NCBI RefSeq assembly: GCF_900299535.1 | Contig: NZ_OMKE01000034.1 | Location: forward strand, 1-64,000 | Length of the DNA stretch: 64,000 nucleotides | Origin: Aquimarina aquimarini | GTDB lineage: Bacteria > Bacteroidota > Bacteroidia > Flavobacteriales > Flavobacteriaceae | Direction of reading: 5' to 3' | Part shown: positions 60,614 to 64,000 of the stretch, piece after piece | Layout of the letters: every line of letters begins with the position of its first letter | Position numbering within the stretch: position 1 is the stretch's first letter | Program-made: the position numbers and the translations under genes | The notes under the pieces: model-generated | What the model was told of the DNA's origin: nothing | What the model saw: the letters and a program-made list of their open reading frames with translations, nothing else | Database searches by the model: none

Positions 60614-61819
60614 ATGAAATTCTTACACAAAACCTTATATATACTTGTTATATGCTTTTATGGCGTACAAGTATTTAGTCAGGACAAAATAGAAATAGGA
60701 GAAAAATATACATTATTTTCAAAAACTCTAAACGAAGAAAGAGAGTATTGGGTGTATCTTCCGTCTAATTATAATGATACTATTTACGCTCCAGAGCAAT
60801 ATCCTGTAGCTTATTTTTTAGATGGAGATAGACATTTTCATTCGTTGACAGGGATCCATGATTTTTTAAGTAAAGGGCCATATGCTTCCTTACCACAGAT
60901 GATTATGGTAGGAGTACTCAATACTGATAGAGCAAGAGATCTGACACCTACTCAGGTTATCAACAAAGATAAGAATATACGTAGCTTTCCTACAAGTGGA
61001 GGAAACTTGAAATTTTTATCTTTTTTAGAAAAAGAACTGATTCCTGAAATTCAAAAAAAATATAGAACGAATGAATACCGTACATTGATAGGGCATTCGT
61101 TTGGAGGAATTACAGTATTGAATGCACTATTAGAAAAAAGCGACCTTTTTAATGCGTATATGGCAATAGACCCAAGTATTTGGTGGGATGATGCTTATAT
61201 TTTAAAAAAAGCTAAAGAAAAATTAAAGAGTAATCATTTTAAAGGGAAAACCTTGTACCTAGCTAGAGCTGATAACAAACAGAAGGCAACTAATAAATTT
61301 ACTAAAATATACCGAAAAGATATTGATGAACACCTGCAGTTAATAACTCAGTTTCATGAAGTATTAAAAAATAATACAGCATCAAAATTACGTTGGGGGT
61401 ATGGTTTTTATGAAAATGAAGATCATGGTACTATATCACTACCAGCAGAATATCAAGGATTACAGTTTGTTTATGAGGGATATCAAGCTCAGGTAAAAGT
61501 AGTTGCCGCAAACCCAGATGTATTATTTACACAATATGAGGAGATGTCAAAAAAAATGGGAACTACAATTCACCCATCAGAAGCCCTCATAGATTGGATT
61601 GCTGGATATTGTTTTAAAAGAAAAATGCCAGAGAATGCAATCAAACTCTTAGAAAAGAATATAGAGCTATATCCCAAAAGCAAAAACACATACTTGTCAT
61701 TAGCAAAAGCCTATATAAAAAATGAAAATAAAAACCAAGCAAAGAAAGTACTAGGCAAAGGGATTGAAGTGATCGATGATTCTACAAAACTGGTAGAGCA
61801 ATTAAAAATATTAAAATAA
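60614..61819 (+). CDS. Exported alpha/beta-hydrolase, siderophore esterase type (PF00756-like)
   Basis: The 401-residue protein has a signal peptide (MKFLHKTLYILVICFYGVQVFSQ). The esterase D/IroE-like fold has YFLDGDRHFHSLTG, a nucleophile GHSFGG near residue ~162 and a late acid/His region (NEDHGTISL). A C-terminal TPR-like segment follows (LYPKSKNTYLSLAKAYIK). IroE/Fes-type enzymes hydrolyse ferric siderophore esters to release iron. Position behind a siderophore receptor supports this. The ATG at 60614 begins the signal peptide. Confidence 0.78.
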   Translation: MKFLHKTLYILVICFYGVQVFSQDKIEIGEKYTLFSKTLNEEREYWVYLPSNYNDTIYAPEQYPVAYFLDGDRHFHSLTGIHDFLSKGPYASLPQMIMVGVLNTDRARDLTPTQVINKDKNIRSFPTSGGNLKFLSFLEKELIPEIQKKYRTNEYRTLIGHSFGGITVLNALLEKSDLFNAYMAIDPSIWWDDAYILKKAKEKLKSNHFKGKTLYLARADNKQKATNKFTKIYRKDIDEHLQLITQFHEVLKNNTASKLRWGYGFYENEDHGTISLPAEYQGLQFVYEGYQAQVKVVAANPDVLFTQYEEMSKKMGTTIHPSEALIDWIAGYCFKRKMPENAIKLLEKNIELYPKSKNTYLSLAKAYIKNENKNQAKKVLGKGIEVIDDSTKLVEQLKILK

Positions 61820-61926
61820 AAGTAGTGTGTAGAAAATACTACTTTGTTATAAATATATTTATTTATAATAATTGTTGATTTTTTCTCGGAGAGTGTCTTT
61901 TGAAGATGCTTTCTGGGAAATTTAAG

Positions 61927-61964
61927 AAAGCCCCTGTTATGTAACATTACATAACAGGGGCTTT
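61927..61964 (+). terminator. Strong intrinsic terminator
   Basis: AAAGCCCCTGTTATGTAA (61927-61944) pairs perfectly with TTACATAACAGGGGCTTT (61947-61964), followed by T residues. It lies 108 bp after the esterase stop. Confidence 0.92.
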
Positions 61965-62227
61965 TTTTGTAGCTGTATATGTCGCTTTTGCATGTAAAAA
62001 CTATAATAGCTTAACATGCAATGAAAAAAAATGATTTTTTGATATATTTACCAATACAAATGGTAGAAAACCCGATGTAAATGATATAGTTTTACTATTT
62101 ATAGAGAAAGAAATGATAATAAATACTACTATAATCGTTTCAGGAATCTATTCAGTTTATTAAAATAAATAAAGAATAGGAAAATATCATCTGTAATATA
62201 GAGTGATAAATAAAAGATTATAGATAG

Positions 62228-63121
62228 ATGAAAAGTATTACCTATTATATAACCCTTTTTGTAATTAGATTAAAAGGGATAAAAAAAGAGTTTAGTAAAG
62301 ATCCTATTGATTATATAAAACTACGTAGAGAAGATATTTGTAGTCCTAAATTAAAAGGGGTACAATCTAAGCAGTTTAATATTCTAGATACATTATTAAC
62401 AGAAGTTAAACCAGCTCAAACCAATGGTTTTTTGCTTTTATTTTGTCATGGAGGCGCTTTTGTTTCTGGACCTAGTAAGCATCATTGGGATTCAATAAAA
62501 AAAATCGTTTTAAAAACCTCTTGTAGTGTATGGATGATTGATTACCCCAAAGCACCCGAAAATAAAATAGATGTTATCTCTAAAAATATAGATGCAGTCT
62601 ACTCAAAAGCTCTAGATGAATTTGATGCAAATAGAATTATACTATTAGGTGATTCGGTAGGAGGAACTTTGGTTACAAATCTTGTTCAAAGAGTCCTGAT
62701 CAAAGGAATGTCTATTCCTTTAGGATTGATCTTGATATCGCCAGTTATGGATTCAACCATGTCCAATCCAGCAATAGATGATCTAGATAAAGACGATCCA
62801 ATGTTATCAAAAAAAGGAGTCCTAAGTGCAAAAAAAATGTGTACAATAGCTAATGATTTAAGTGATCCTAGGCTATCCCCTATCAATGGAAGTTTTAAAG
62901 GGTTTCCTAACACCTTATTATTTATTGCAGAAAATGATATTACAAAACCAGATCAGGAAAGAGCAGTACAATTAATGAATGACAATAACATTGATGTAAC
63001 AGTTGTTGTTGGAGACAAAATGCCGCATATCTGGCCATTATTACCCGTAATAAAAGAAGGGAAACACGCGATGTCGGTGGTAATAAGTTATATTCTTCAG
63101 AGTATCGATAGAGAAAAATAA
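62228..63121 (+). CDS. Alpha/beta-hydrolase, hormone-sensitive-lipase type
   Basis: The 297-residue protein has the HSL-family oxyanion motif FCHGGAFVSGP, the nucleophile elbow GDSVGG, a later acid (AENDITKPDQE) and a His in MPHIWPLLP. No signal peptide is seen beyond one hydrophobic stretch at the start (YYITLFVIRL), so it may be cytoplasmic or membrane-linked. It cleaves short acyl esters. Its link to the adjacent tryptophan dioxygenase gene is not clear, but kynurenine formamidases share this fold. Confidence 0.78.
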   Translation: MKSITYYITLFVIRLKGIKKEFSKDPIDYIKLRREDICSPKLKGVQSKQFNILDTLLTEVKPAQTNGFLLLFCHGGAFVSGPSKHHWDSIKKIVLKTSCSVWMIDYPKAPENKIDVISKNIDAVYSKALDEFDANRIILLGDSVGGTLVTNLVQRVLIKGMSIPLGLILISPVMDSTMSNPAIDDLDKDDPMLSKKGVLSAKKMCTIANDLSDPRLSPINGSFKGFPNTLLFIAENDITKPDQERAVQLMNDNNIDVTVVVGDKMPHIWPLLPVIKEGKHAMSVVISYILQSIDREK

Positions 63122-63736
63122 AACCCTTAAAAAGATATAATCCTGTTTCTATAGGGTGTATCATGGTTAGTATAATAGAATCTTAAAAGCTGGAATGTTA
63201 ATTCCCTTTTTTTTATCTTTGGTTAGCAAATTATAAATAATTGTGTGTTTGTTGTGATAAAGCAATTATAACAACCTTGTGGATGTAATAAAGAACAAAA
63301 CAAGATGAGCAAGATCAAAAAAAGTAATATAAAATACTCTATTTATTGGGTACATAGAGTTTCAGAATATATTAATATAAAATCTCCTTTTTCATAATAG
63401 CTTCAATTGGATTGTAGCTACATTTTTCATGCATAATGATATTTTCTATCTATAGAGTATCAAGAAATATACAAAAGAGATATGCTTTTGTATATCATAT
63501 ACGAACTCATTTTTGTTTTTAACCGAAAATGAGAAGAAATTTGAACAGATCAGACACTTTTTGAAATTCATAGCAGGGTTACGGATAAAAAAAGTAACGA
63601 AATATGGGTGAATTTCAGTCATTTTTTAGGAAAAAGAAAAAGTAAAAATGAGTTCCATAAGATGTAGAGCCTCTGCAGGTGAGTAGCAATAAAATTTCAA
63701 AAAACACACTTCTTATTTAATTGATTACACCGTATT
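63122..63736. other. 615-bp gap upstream of tryptophan dioxygenase
   Basis: A -7 element TATCTTTG at 63214-63221 fits TAnnTTTG and may start a long leader. A 30-codon ORF at 63305-63397 (MSKIKKSNIK onward) is open but unsupported. No hairpin or repeat stands out. Confidence 0.4.
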
Positions 63737-64000
63737 ATGAACAGACAAGAACTACTAGAAGCAATAGATAAAAAATATAAAGCTATGGGGCAAGATCCTG
63801 ATGTGCATTTATCAGGATTATTACATGCCGAACCAATTACATATTGGGATTTTATACAAGTAGACGCTTTATTAGGATTACAAATCCAGAGAACCCAGCT
63901 GCCAGATGAAATGGTGTTTATTATGTATCACCAAATTAACGAATTATTGTTTAAAATGATTCTTTGGGAGATCGATCAGATTTCTTATAGTGAAGATATA
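63737..64000 (+). CDS. Tryptophan 2,3-dioxygenase, N-terminal part (cut by window end)
   Basis: 88 residues are visible: MNRQELLEAIDKKYKAMGQD, then HAEPITYWDFIQVDALLGLQ and TQLPDEMVFIMYHQINELLFKMILWEI. The YWD-(F/Y)-IQ, DEM-x-FI-x-x-H-Q-x-x-EL-x-FK pattern is the heme dioxygenase of the TDO family. The His in MYHQ is in the substrate/distal region. It opens the kynurenine pathway from L-tryptophan. The preceding HSL-type hydrolase may be a kynurenine formamidase. The C-terminal heme-ligand part is outside the window. Confidence 0.88.
   Translation, partial: MNRQELLEAIDKKYKAMGQDPDVHLSGLLHAEPITYWDFIQVDALLGLQIQRTQLPDEMVFIMYHQINELLFKMILWEIDQISYSEDI

Noticed and set aside
63305..63397. 30-codon ORF upstream of tryptophan dioxygenase
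   Set aside because: Short, with no signal peptide, motif or terminator. It could be chance in AT-rich DNA.

Overview
The window is AT-rich DNA from a marine-type member of the Bacteroidetes, most likely Flavobacteriaceae (Aquimarina/Kordia-like). The evidence is SusC/FecA-style TonB-dependent receptors with N-terminal carboxypeptidase-like domains, many lipoproteins with S-C-(S/N) lipoboxes followed by acidic residues, TAnnTTTG promoter elements of the Bacteroidetes sigma type, LytTR and seven-TM AraC regulators, DUF4374/DUF4625/DUF4494/DUF6443-type proteins, and two-part RHS proteins. No rRNA, tRNA, CRISPR array or intact transposase was seen. All family names come from reading the protein sequences, not from a search.

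Layout. 1-456: decayed remnants, including the N-terminal part of a restriction-endonuclease-like polymorphic-toxin domain fused in frame to a K+ channel gene (true start about 457). 1239-8527: a seven-TM AraC regulator followed by co-oriented exported hydrolases: a DJ-1/PfpI lipoprotein, its decayed second copy, two serine beta-lactamase-like hydrolases alternating with two NTF2-like proteins, and a CocE/X-Pro peptidase. 9687-13854: ribonucleotide reductase (both subunits without an ATP-cone) plus an acyl-CoA dehydrogenase. 13941-18763: LytS/LytR pair, GNAT, LRR protein and a third serine hydrolase with TPRs, with attC-like inverted repeats between the last genes. 19115-29299: two convergent TonB-receptor/DUF4374 units with a PepSY/DUF3649/DUF3325 reductase-like membrane module, each headed by a Fur-type palindrome. 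29983-34327: a zinc-type TonB receptor with two His-rich DUF4625 lipoproteins and a small Cys-containing membrane protein. 34713-41262: DUF4494, Crp-like, TPR-like, glutaryl-CoA-dehydrogenase-like and LytTR genes. 41263-43444: COG0523 GTPase and exported superoxide dismutase. 44027-53770: a two-protein RHS system with a C-terminal toxin and adjacent immunity candidate, then a scrapyard of REP hairpins, a broken RAYT transposase, an RraB-like orphan immunity gene and fragments. 53794-56154: FtsX-type ABC exporter/importer with DUF3299 protein and a His-rich permease. 56347-61819: GNAT, PchR-like AraC regulator, siderophore receptor and siderophore esterase. 62228-64000: HSL-type esterase and the start of tryptophan 2,3-dioxygenase.

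How it fits together. Three separate zinc loci (TonB receptor operon, COG0523 GTPase, DUF3299 ABC operon) share the same GCAAC-nnn-GTTGC palindrome at their 5' ends, which reads as a Zur regulon. Three siderophore-type receptors share a different palindrome, ATTTAG-n-CTAAAT, between the -7 element and the ATG, which reads as a Fur regulon. One of them also has AraC-type direct repeats upstream. The RHS region shows modular toxin/immunity turnover with a repeated GC-rich boundary element.
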